DNA of 34,623 nucleotides from Candidatus Omnitrophota bacterium (lineage in GTDB: Bacteria > Omnitrophota > Gorgyraeia > Gygaellales > UBA12090). The notes under the pieces are model-generated. The model was not told the origin of the DNA, did no database searches, and worked only from the letters and a program-made list of their open reading frames with translations. Position 1 is the first letter of the stretch. The number at the start of each line of letters is the position of its first letter. The position numbers and the translations under genes were made by a program. The stretch spans positions 1 through 34,623 of the forward strand of contig JAHFFP010000005.1 in NCBI GenBank assembly GCA_023247895.1, given 5' to 3'. Below, piece by piece: positions 1-7,064 of the stretch.

Positions 1-102
1 GCGTATTGCACTGAATACGCCTGCGGTTCTTTTGCGCGCAAGCCTTGTCCGGATAAAGATTTAGGCCATTTTCCTCAAAACCTAACGCAAAATCTGGGTT
101 AA
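1..102 (+). CDS. Possible C-terminal fragment of an upstream gene (33 aa, Cys-containing)
   Basis: Frame 1 is open from the window edge to a TAA at 100-102. It reads as a short Cys-bearing tail (YCTEYACGSF, then RKPCPD), so it could be the end of a metal-binding protein. Against this, positions 1-20 are a perfect 7-bp inverted repeat (GCGTATT...AATACGC) resembling the heptamer arrays elsewhere in the window, so the stretch may be repeat rather than gene. I do not recognise a family. Positions 103-177 hold no gene; a good GGAGG ribosome site for the next gene lies at its end. Confidence 0.25.
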   Translation, partial: AYCTEYACGSFARKPCPDKDLGHFPQNLTQNLG

Positions 103-177
103 ACGGCGGGAGAGCCCTATTACACGCTTAAATCAATAGGAAAATTTAAGCAGTTTGTAGCGGGCAGGGAGGATATA

Positions 178-2085
178 ATGGCAGAAAATAAATTTTACGG
201 AGATAGTGCAACCCAGGAAATGCGCCAGGTTGCCGAAGATTTAAATATCCAGACTATCTGGGATAGAGAACTGATGCAGGAGCCTCATTGTGGTTTTGGC
301 ACGCTTGGAATCTGCTGCAAAAACTGTAACTTGGGCCCTTGCAGGATTGACCCTTTTAATCCTGACGGCCCCAAGGTGGGGGTGTGTGGTGCGGATGCGG
401 ATGTTATCTCTGCGCGTAATCTTCTTCGCCATATTACCGCCGGCGCCGGATGCCATAATGATCACGGCCGCGAGATTACCAAGACCTTTCTTATGACCGC
501 AAAAGGCGAGGCTCAGGGGTATAAAATTCAGGATGAGCAAAAACTAAAGGTAGTGGCACAGGAATACGGTATCACTATTGAAGGTAAAAGTGTTCAAGAT
601 ATTGCTATTGAATTGGGAAAGAAAATTTTTGCCGAATACGGCCAGCAGGAAGGAGAGCTTGCCCTTATCCAGCGCGCCCCCAAAAAACAAAAAGAGCTTT
701 GGCGAAAGCTCGGGGTAATGCCACGTGGCATAGATAGGGAAATCGTTGAGGCTTTAGCCAGGACTAATATGGGTGTGGACAATGACTATCGTTCGCTCAT
801 GCGTCATGGAATTAAAGTTGCCCTTGGCGACGGCTGGGGCGGCTCAATGATTGCGACCGAACTATCCGATATCCTCTTTCGTTCTCCGCGTCCTTTATCG
901 GGGCAGTCAAATCTTGGCGTATTTAAGGAAGATGAAGTGAATATCGGCGTTCACGGACATGTGCCGGTATTATCCGATATGATTGCTCAGGTGGCATCCG
1001 ACCCTGAGGTTTTAGCGTATGCCAAAACAAAAGGGGCGCATGGTATTGTTGTTGCGGGTATTTGCTGCACTGCCCTGGAGAGCCTGATGCGCCGAGGTAT
1101 GCCGGTTGCGGGAAATTTTCTGCAGCAGGAATTAGCCATCATTACCGGCGCGCTTGAGATGTTGATTGTGGATTTACAGTGTGTTTTGCCGTCGCTTCCC
1201 ACTATTGCAAGTAATTTCCACACTAAGGTTATCTCTACAAACCCAAGAGCCCATTTTCCTGGGACAGAATATATAGAATTCAAAGAAGAGAAAGGCTATG
1301 ATATTGCCAAAGAGATTATAAAGAAGGCAATAGATAATTTTCAGAACCGCAATAAGGCCAAGGTGCATATACCAAAGCAATCTGCGCCGCTCGTTCCCGG
1401 CTTTACCACTGAGTATGTCTTTGATATGTTAGGTGGTAAAACCCGTTTTACCTACAGGCCGCTCAATGATGGGATAATTATGGGAAGAATTCGAGGGATT
1501 GCCGGAGTGGTCGGCTGCGATAATCCCAAGATGCAAAGCGGCGAAAGCCATGTAAAACTGGTGAAAGAATTGCTTAAGAATGATGTCTTAGTGGTGCAGA
1601 CCGGTTGTGCCGCAACTGCCTGCGCCAAAGAAGAATTGTTGACTCCTGAGGCAGCGTTTAAATATGCGGGAAAAGGCCTTCAGGAAATCTGCGAAGCAGT
1701 GGGATGCCCTCCGGTGTTACATTTAGGGCCTTGCGTTGACAATTCCCGAATACTCACTGCTTGCTGTGAGATCGTCAAAGAAGGCGGTCTGGGAGTAGGG
1801 TTGGATGAGCTTCCGATTGCAGGCGCTGCTCCTGAGTGGATGTCGGAAAAGGCAATTGCCATTGGCTGGTACTTTGTGGCATCGGGGGCATTGGTAGTCT
1901 TTGGGACGCCGTATCCTTTGTACGGCTCAAAGAATTTAACTCACTTTGTCACTAAGGAAGTAGAAGAGTGGACCGGCGGAAGATGGGCATTTGAGCCTGA
2001 CCCAATGAAGATGGCCAAGATTATGATTGACCATATTAACGCAAAGCGAAAAGCCTTGAATTTGAGGCCGATGATGTACCAATAA
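178..2085 (+). CDS. cooS: Anaerobic Ni-Fe carbon monoxide dehydrogenase, catalytic subunit (CooS/AcsA type)
   Basis: Interconverts CO2 and CO at the Ni-4Fe-4S C-cluster, in the cytoplasm. All expected ligands are visible. Cys38 and Cys46 fit the intersubunit D-cluster, and Cys47, Cys50, Cys55 and Cys70 fit the B-cluster. C-cluster candidates are the His residues of VHGHVP (about 258-263), Cys297 in GICCTA, Cys335 in LQCVLP, Cys447 in VGCDNPK, Cys477 in TGCAA and Cys519 in GPCVDN. The length of 635 aa is normal. ATG follows a GGGAGG ribosome site. It is first in a run with ferredoxin, FAD oxidoreductase and acetyl-CoA synthase, so it could serve as the AcsA partner of ACS, a free CO oxidase, or both. 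CooS and AcsA cannot be separated from motifs alone. Confidence 0.96.
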   Translation: MAENKFYGDSATQEMRQVAEDLNIQTIWDRELMQEPHCGFGTLGICCKNCNLGPCRIDPFNPDGPKVGVCGADADVISARNLLRHITAGAGCHNDHGREITKTFLMTAKGEAQGYKIQDEQKLKVVAQEYGITIEGKSVQDIAIELGKKIFAEYGQQEGELALIQRAPKKQKELWRKLGVMPRGIDREIVEALARTNMGVDNDYRSLMRHGIKVALGDGWGGSMIATELSDILFRSPRPLSGQSNLGVFKEDEVNIGVHGHVPVLSDMIAQVASDPEVLAYAKTKGAHGIVVAGICCTALESLMRRGMPVAGNFLQQELAIITGALEMLIVDLQCVLPSLPTIASNFHTKVISTNPRAHFPGTEYIEFKEEKGYDIAKEIIKKAIDNFQNRNKAKVHIPKQSAPLVPGFTTEYVFDMLGGKTRFTYRPLNDGIIMGRIRGIAGVVGCDNPKMQSGESHVKLVKELLKNDVLVVQTGCAATACAKEELLTPEAAFKYAGKGLQEICEAVGCPPVLHLGPCVDNSRILTACCEIVKEGGLGVGLDELPIAGAAPEWMSEKAIAIGWYFVASGALVVFGTPYPLYGSKNLTHFVTKEVEEWTGGRWAFEPDPMKMAKIMIDHINAKRKALNLRPMMYQ

Positions 2086-2086
2086 T

Positions 2087-2174
2087 AGCGTAGAGCGTTT
2101 AGCGCATAGCGGATAGACAGTAAATTTTCTATCCGCTAAACGCTATCCGCTAAACGCTATCCGCTATCCGCTAT
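2087..2174 (+). repeat. Inverted heptamer array A (cooS/cooF gap)
   Basis: The left arm has four 7-mers (AGCGTAG, AGCGTTT, AGCGCAT, AGCGGAT) plus AG at 2087-2116. A 12-nt A/T-rich spacer follows. The right arm at 2129-2174 holds six reverse-complement units alternating ATCCGCT and AAACGCT. The whole can fold into a hairpin or cruciform. The right arm ends directly at the ATG of the ferredoxin gene, leaving no ordinary Shine-Dalgarno sequence. Confidence 0.9.
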
Positions 2175-2612
2175 ATGAAGAAGCTATATTACGATCCCAA
2201 AAAATGCACTGCCTGTAAGACCTGCGAGATTGTCTGCGCGATAGGTCATTCTCCTTCACAGGATTTATATACGGCAATACTTGAAGAAAACGTCGCTTTG
2301 CCTAGAGTGAGAGTCTCTGTGGGGAAGGAAGGCAATTTTCCTCTTGCCTGTAGGCATTGTAAGGACCATCCTTGTGTGAATGCCTGTATTGCCTCTGCCC
2401 TTACATACGACAAGGAAGAGGGGTTGCTTTTTGATAAGGAAAAATGTGTAGGTTGTTGGATGTGCATTATGGCTTGTCCTTATGGCGCGGTGCGCCATGA
2501 CAGCCGGAACAATAAATCGCAAAGGTGCGATCTTTGCGCGGATATTCATGACCCGCGCTGCGCCAAGAATTGCCCGACAAAGGCGATTGTTTATAGGGAA
2601 GAGAAGACATGA
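2175..2612 (+). CDS. CooF-like ferredoxin, four [4Fe-4S] clusters
   Basis: An electron-transfer polyferredoxin of the HycB/CooF/DmsB type, 145 aa and cytoplasmic. The Cys pattern fits four clusters: CxxCxxCxxxC at 11-21, CRHCKDHPCVNAC near 60-71, CVGCWMCIMAC near 97-107, and a split CDLC...CAKNCP near 118-133. Position between the CODH and the FAD/NAD oxidoreductase implies it shuttles electrons between the CODH D-cluster and the flavoprotein. Its stop overlaps the next gene's start by 4 nt (ATGA), so translation is probably coupled. The start has no visible Shine-Dalgarno sequence because heptamer array A runs up to it. Confidence 0.93.
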   Translation: MKKLYYDPKKCTACKTCEIVCAIGHSPSQDLYTAILEENVALPRVRVSVGKEGNFPLACRHCKDHPCVNACIASALTYDKEEGLLFDKEKCVGCWMCIMACPYGAVRHDSRNNKSQRCDLCADIHDPRCAKNCPTKAIVYREEKT

Positions 2613-3871
2613 AACATCTTCTTATAATCGGTAATTCCGCCGCAGGGATATCCTGCGCGGAGAATGTACGAAAGAAAGATAAAGAGATAAAAATAACCAT
2701 TCTCTCTAAGGAAGATTATACAGGGTATAATCGCTGCCTCATTTCGTATTATTTGGCAGGAGACATCAAAGAGGATAGGTTAGTGTATCGGGCAAAGGAT
2801 TTTTATAAAGATAACAATATTGAGCTTCTTCTTAACAAAAAAGCCGTACGCATAGATGCCAAAAAAAATCAGGTAGTGTTGGAAGACAAAAGCCGCTTGG
2901 ACTACGATATCCTGCTTTTATCCAATGGCGCATCCCCTAAATTCCCTCAAGATATTAAAGGTATTCAGAAAAAGGGCGTCTTCGGCTTTCGCACTATTTC
3001 TGATGCGAAGGAAATGCTGGATTTAGCCTTGGTAAGCCAAACCGCCTGTATCTTAGGAGGAGGCTTGATTGGTTTAAAGGCTGCCTACGGGCTTAAAAAA
3101 AGGAATTTGGATGTGAAAGTGATTGTCAAATCGTCCCAGGTTTTATCCCAGATTTTGGATAAAGAATCCTCTGAAATGTGTAAAAGGCGCCTTGTGGAGC
3201 ATGGGATTGATATTATGACCGGCGCCGATGTTCAGGAGATTATCGGAAACGGAGACTGCAAGGCGGTAAAATTAGATTCCGGTAAAGTGATAGCTTCTTC
3301 TATTGTGGTTGTGGGAAAGGGAGTGAAGCCTAACACGGAATTAATTGAGGATTCAGCCATAAAGCTCGCTGAAGGGATATTGGTTGATGAATATATGAAG
3401 ACGAATATTCCTAATATATACGCCGCAGGCGATATTGCCCAGGCGTATGATCCTATTTTAGAGGAAACTACCGTAAATGCCCTTTGGCCGAATGCCATTG
3501 AGCAGGGAATGGTTGTTGCAAGCAGCATCCTGGGCGAAAATAAGAAATATGGCGGTTCTGTGGGAATGAACTCGGTAGAATTCTTCGGCCTGCCGGTGAT
3601 TTCTTTTGGTATCACCCGAGCCCCGCAAGACGGCTATGAGGAAATTGTTTCTAGAGATGTACCCCAAAATATTTATAAGAAGGTTATCTTAAAGAATAAC
3701 GTTATTAAGGGGGCGATATTTGCCAGCAGGATTGAGAATATCGGCATACTGCTTAAGCTTGCGAAACTTAAGATTGATGTTTCAACGATAAAGGATACCC
3801 TGCTGAAGGCCGACTTTAATTTTTCCGTTACCAAAGATTTGCAATACGAGAAAGAAGAATTTTATCTATAA
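2609..3871 (+). CDS. FAD-dependent NAD(P) oxidoreductase associated with CODH (FNOR type)
   Basis: A pyridine nucleotide-disulfide-type flavoprotein of 420 aa. The FAD-binding glycine motif IGNSAAG is at the N-terminus, a second dinucleotide fold (LGGGLIGLKAA) lies near residues 149-160 for NAD(P)H, and the second FAD motif YAAGD is near 270. No redox-active CxxC is seen, so it resembles NADH oxidase or rubredoxin reductase relatives rather than disulfide reductases. In several bacteria a CODH-ferredoxin-FNOR trio is known, in which CO-derived electrons reach NAD(P)+. Gene order here fits that, with a 4-nt overlap with the ferredoxin and 20 nt to acsB. The preferred nucleotide and the physiological direction are not visible. 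Confidence 0.88.
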   Translation: MKHLLIIGNSAAGISCAENVRKKDKEIKITILSKEDYTGYNRCLISYYLAGDIKEDRLVYRAKDFYKDNNIELLLNKKAVRIDAKKNQVVLEDKSRLDYDILLLSNGASPKFPQDIKGIQKKGVFGFRTISDAKEMLDLALVSQTACILGGGLIGLKAAYGLKKRNLDVKVIVKSSQVLSQILDKESSEMCKRRLVEHGIDIMTGADVQEIIGNGDCKAVKLDSGKVIASSIVVVGKGVKPNTELIEDSAIKLAEGILVDEYMKTNIPNIYAAGDIAQAYDPILEETTVNALWPNAIEQGMVVASSILGENKKYGGSVGMNSVEFFGLPVISFGITRAPQDGYEEIVSRDVPQNIYKKVILKNNVIKGAIFASRIENIGILLKLAKLKIDVSTIKDTLLKADFNFSVTKDLQYEKEEFYL

Positions 3872-3891
3872 GGGTATGGAGGATTTGAAAA

Positions 3892-6072
3892 ATGTCTAAG
3901 ATTGTGGCGAGTGCGGCGATACGGGGAGCAAAGGCGATTGTCAAAGAGGCGGAAGATTTCTTGACTAAAGCCATTCAAGAAAAGAGCGCGGATACAAAAA
4001 TAGGTTTCCCTGAGACGGCATTCTTCCTACCGATGGCGAATGCGCTTTTGGGTGCGGAAGTTAAGACCCTGAATGAGGCAGTGCCCGTATTAAATTATGC
4101 CAAAAGCCTGCTGCCGCAAGTCCCAAAAGAAAAATTATGGCTTCCCTATCTTGGCGATGCTTTGGATGCGGGGATTGCGACTATGCTTTCAGAAGAGATA
4201 ATTATGGTGTTACGCTATCTTTATAATCAAGAGCCTCAAGCCGACTGTAATGGATTTTTTACCGATACTATTTTACGTTCTTTAGGAATTCAGCTTGTTG
4301 ACGGAAGGATGCCCGGTTTTGCCGCGATTTTAGGGGCAGCTCCCAGCAATGAGATTGCCGTTGAGATTGTGCGGCAGTTACAGGAAAGAAATATCCTGAT
4401 TTTTGTAGGCAGTTCATCAGGCGGGCGTTCCATTATTGACCAGCTTAAGGAATCCGGCGTTGAGATGGGCTGGGATAATTACATTGTTCCTTATGGCAGG
4501 GATACGGTGAGTGCAATTTATCCTCTGAATTGGGCAATACGTTCAGCAATGACCTTCGGCGGCCTCAAGGCAGGCCAAGCCAAGAAGTGTTTACTCTATA
4601 CCAAGGAACGTGTGTTTGCTTTTGGGTTGGCGTTAGGCTTAGTTGATGACTATAAGTATGCCACCGGCGCGGGGGCAATTAATATGGGTTTCCCGGTTAT
4701 CGCTGATACGGATATTCCAGAAATTAAACCTTCAGGAATTACCACTTATGAGGCTTTGGTAAAAGAGTTTGATTATAAAAAGATTGTCCCGCGTTGTATT
4801 GAGGTAAGAGGGGTTAAGGTAAAGGTTTCTAAGATCCCGATTCCTGTGCTTTATGGCGCTGCCTTTGAAGGCGAACGGGTCAGGCGCGAGCAGCTGTATG
4901 CAGAGTTTGGCGGAAAGTCCTCACAGGCGTTTGAGTTGATTACCACAAAGGATGGCGCCGAGATAGAGGATGGAAAGATAGAATTAATCGGGCCGGATAT
5001 TGACCAGCTGCCTGAAGGGAAGAAATCTCTTCCTCTTGGGGTATTGGTTGAGATTGCCGGAAGAAAGATGCAGAAAGAGTTTGAGCCTATCCTTGAGAGG
5101 CAATTACACAGATTCTTTAATTACAGTATGGGTGTTATGCATATCGGCCAGCGCGATATGAATTGGATACGTATCAGCAAGGATGCCTTTGCCAAGGGGC
5201 TTCGCCTGAAGCACTTGGGGATTGTGTTGCATGCAATGATTCATGAAGAATTCGGCGCTATTGCGGATAAGGTGCAGGTGAAACTTTTTACCAATGAAGC
5301 GGATGTGCAAAGAGAGCTTGTGCTTGCGCGAAAAGCATATGAAGATCGTGATGAGCGTTTAAGCGGAATGACTGATGAAAGCGTGGATACCTTTTACTCG
5401 TGTGAATTATGCCAGTCTTTTGCCCCTAATCATATTTGTGTTATTACGCCGGAAAAGGTTGGTTTATGCGGTGCCTATTCCTGGTTAGATACCAAGGCAG
5501 CCTATGAAATTTCACCAAGCGGCGGCAATAGGCCTATCCCTAAGGGCGAGTGTATAGATTCGGTTACGGGAGAATGGGCTTCAGTGAATGCCTATGTTAG
5601 TTTGCGCTCTAACCGGACCGTTGAGCGTTTTTCTATGTATTCTATTGTGAATAATCCTTCTACGTCGTGCGGCTGTTTTGAGTGTATTTTAGCGTTCGTC
5701 CCCGAGGCAAACGGGATTATGGTGGTACACCGTGATTTCGCGGGGATGACCCCCTGCGGGATGACCTTTACCACGCTTGCAGGCTCCGTCGGAGGAGGGA
5801 TACAAACTCCGGGATTTTTGGGTGTGGGGAAGATTTATTTAACCAGCAAGAAGTTTATCTCAGCTGATGGGGGCTTAAAAAGAATAATCTGGATGCCTAA
5901 AGAATTAAAAGAGTTGTTGGGCGAAAAATTAACCAAAAGGGCCCAGGAGATTGGAGTGCCTGATCTTATTGAGAAAATTGGGGATGAAACCGTTGCTACC
6001 ACTTCTGAAGAATTGATGCCATTTTTAGAGAAAGCAGGACACCCTGCGCTTACCATGCCGCCATTGATTTAA
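3892..6072 (+). CDS. acsB: Acetyl-CoA synthase, bacterial type (CO-methylating)
   Basis: Condenses CO, a methyl group from a corrinoid protein and CoA into acetyl-CoA at the A-cluster, or runs in reverse. The 726-aa length includes the N-terminal CODH-interacting region of bacterial enzymes, which the short archaeal CdhC lacks. A-cluster cysteines are all present: Cys504, Cys507, Cys516 and Cys526 (CELCQSF...ICVITP...GLCGAY) for the [4Fe-4S] and bridging role, and Cys593-Gly-Cys595 in SCGCFEC for the distal Ni. Spacing matches the Moorella enzyme offset by two. GGAGG lies 9 nt before ATG. No acsC, acsD or acsE follows; the cluster ends here in a hairpin. Confidence 0.97.
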   Translation: MSKIVASAAIRGAKAIVKEAEDFLTKAIQEKSADTKIGFPETAFFLPMANALLGAEVKTLNEAVPVLNYAKSLLPQVPKEKLWLPYLGDALDAGIATMLSEEIIMVLRYLYNQEPQADCNGFFTDTILRSLGIQLVDGRMPGFAAILGAAPSNEIAVEIVRQLQERNILIFVGSSSGGRSIIDQLKESGVEMGWDNYIVPYGRDTVSAIYPLNWAIRSAMTFGGLKAGQAKKCLLYTKERVFAFGLALGLVDDYKYATGAGAINMGFPVIADTDIPEIKPSGITTYEALVKEFDYKKIVPRCIEVRGVKVKVSKIPIPVLYGAAFEGERVRREQLYAEFGGKSSQAFELITTKDGAEIEDGKIELIGPDIDQLPEGKKSLPLGVLVEIAGRKMQKEFEPILERQLHRFFNYSMGVMHIGQRDMNWIRISKDAFAKGLRLKHLGIVLHAMIHEEFGAIADKVQVKLFTNEADVQRELVLARKAYEDRDERLSGMTDESVDTFYSCELCQSFAPNHICVITPEKVGLCGAYSWLDTKAAYEISPSGGNRPIPKGECIDSVTGEWASVNAYVSLRSNRTVERFSMYSIVNNPSTSCGCFECILAFVPEANGIMVVHRDFAGMTPCGMTFTTLAGSVGGGIQTPGFLGVGKIYLTSKKFISADGGLKRIIWMPKELKELLGEKLTKRAQEIGVPDLIEKIGDETVATTSEELMPFLEKAGHPALTMPPLI

Positions 6073-6124
6073 CCCAAATTTTGCCTGCCCCGCCTCGCCC
6101 CGCAGGGCAGGCAAAATCCGGGTT
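6071..6124 (+). repeat. Palindromic hairpin after acsB
   Basis: TTTTGCCTGCCC (6079-6090) pairs perfectly with GGGCAGGCAAAA (6105-6116), flanked by AACCC/GGGTT, which begins inside the acsB stop codon. It is followed by A's rather than a T tract, so it does not look like a simple intrinsic terminator on +. The TGCCTG/CAGGCA core recurs in the prmC insert, suggesting a dispersed palindromic element. It may still act as a transcript end or 3' stabiliser. Confidence 0.75.
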
Positions 6125-6145
6125 AAAAAAACTTTTAAAAAAGTC

Positions 6146-6174
6146 TTGACCTATATAGAGTTATGTATTATATT
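6146..6174 (+). promoter_or_regulatory. Sigma-70-type promoter for the TPR gene
   Basis: TTGACC (6146-6151), a 17-nt spacer, then TATATT (6169-6174). The start of transcription should be near 6181, about 20 nt before the ATG of the TPR gene. Confidence 0.7.
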
Positions 6175-6200
6175 AAAATCAATAAGAAACAAAATACCTT

Positions 6201-6920
6201 ATGGCCCACCCAGCCAAACATTTCCTATATACTTTAAAAATAATAATTAGTATGGCTTTCTTTTCTATAAGCGGCCCTGCCTTTTGCGAAGGATTGCTTA
6301 AGGATCAGGCTTTAGAATACCGTCATAAAGGCTATGAAGCTCAAAGGGCAGGCATGCTGGGTGAAGCGTTGAGTTATTACCAAAAAGCAGTGCAAATAGA
6401 CCCGTTCTCGGCATTTATTTACAATGACTTAGGAGTGGTGTATGAATTATCAGGTAAACCCGATATCGCAGAGCAAGCGTATTTAAAGGCTATCAATATA
6501 AATTCTAATTACGGAAATGCCTATTATAACCTTGCGCTGTTATATGAAAGTAGAGGTGATTTACGCCAGGCTGCAAAATATTATTTAAAACTTCTGGGCA
6601 TAGATGGCGTAGAAGATGCCCTTATTGAAAAAGCCCATCAGAGGGTTTTTGAGATTGGGAGAGTTATTCCAGAGGTAAGGAAAGAGTATTTAGTGTCAGA
6701 AGCATCGTTTCTGGATAATCAGGTAACGTCGCTTAAGCAAAGGCTATCCTCTGATGATAAAGCGCTTGCGCAATTTTATGTTGAAACAGCCGACAGCTTT
6801 ATGAAAAAGAGAAATTACGTAAGGGCGTTACAGCTATACCTCGATGCCAAGCAATTAGACCCTCTCAATGGCCAAATAGATACCCTGATTGAAACAACGC
6901 AGAAGAAAGTGCTTCTGTAG
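6201..6920 (+). CDS. Exported TPR-repeat protein
   Basis: A 239-aa protein with an N-terminal signal peptide (basic start, hydrophobic stretch to about residue 27, possible cleavage after AFC). Tetratricopeptide repeats follow: about three tandem units over residues 40-142 (for example ALSYYQKAVQIDP and AYYNLALLYESRGD) and one more near 190-225 (ALQLYLDAKQLDP). TPRs are protein-binding scaffolds, and nothing indicates the partner. It is probably periplasmic or envelope-attached. It has its own promoter, and neither neighbour suggests a role. An internal ATG at 6252 would give a shorter signal peptide, but the longer start keeps the basic n-region. Confidence 0.8.
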   Translation: MAHPAKHFLYTLKIIISMAFFSISGPAFCEGLLKDQALEYRHKGYEAQRAGMLGEALSYYQKAVQIDPFSAFIYNDLGVVYELSGKPDIAEQAYLKAININSNYGNAYYNLALLYESRGDLRQAAKYYLKLLGIDGVEDALIEKAHQRVFEIGRVIPEVRKEYLVSEASFLDNQVTSLKQRLSSDDKALAQFYVETADSFMKKRNYVRALQLYLDAKQLDPLNGQIDTLIETTQKKVLL

Positions 6921-7064
6921 CGTTTATTTCCTCATACGTCCCAAGAGAATCCCTGGATGAGAATTTCCCAAAGAATAATAGCTGACGAAACAATAGCTTT
7001 AGCCTTCAACTAAGACCCCAAAAAACATTCAGCGTGTTTCTCAATAACCTTCTAACATAGTTTT

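Noticed and set aside
6071-6130. Intrinsic terminator after acsB
   Set aside because: The stem is followed by A's, not T's, on the + strand; kept only as a palindromic repeat.
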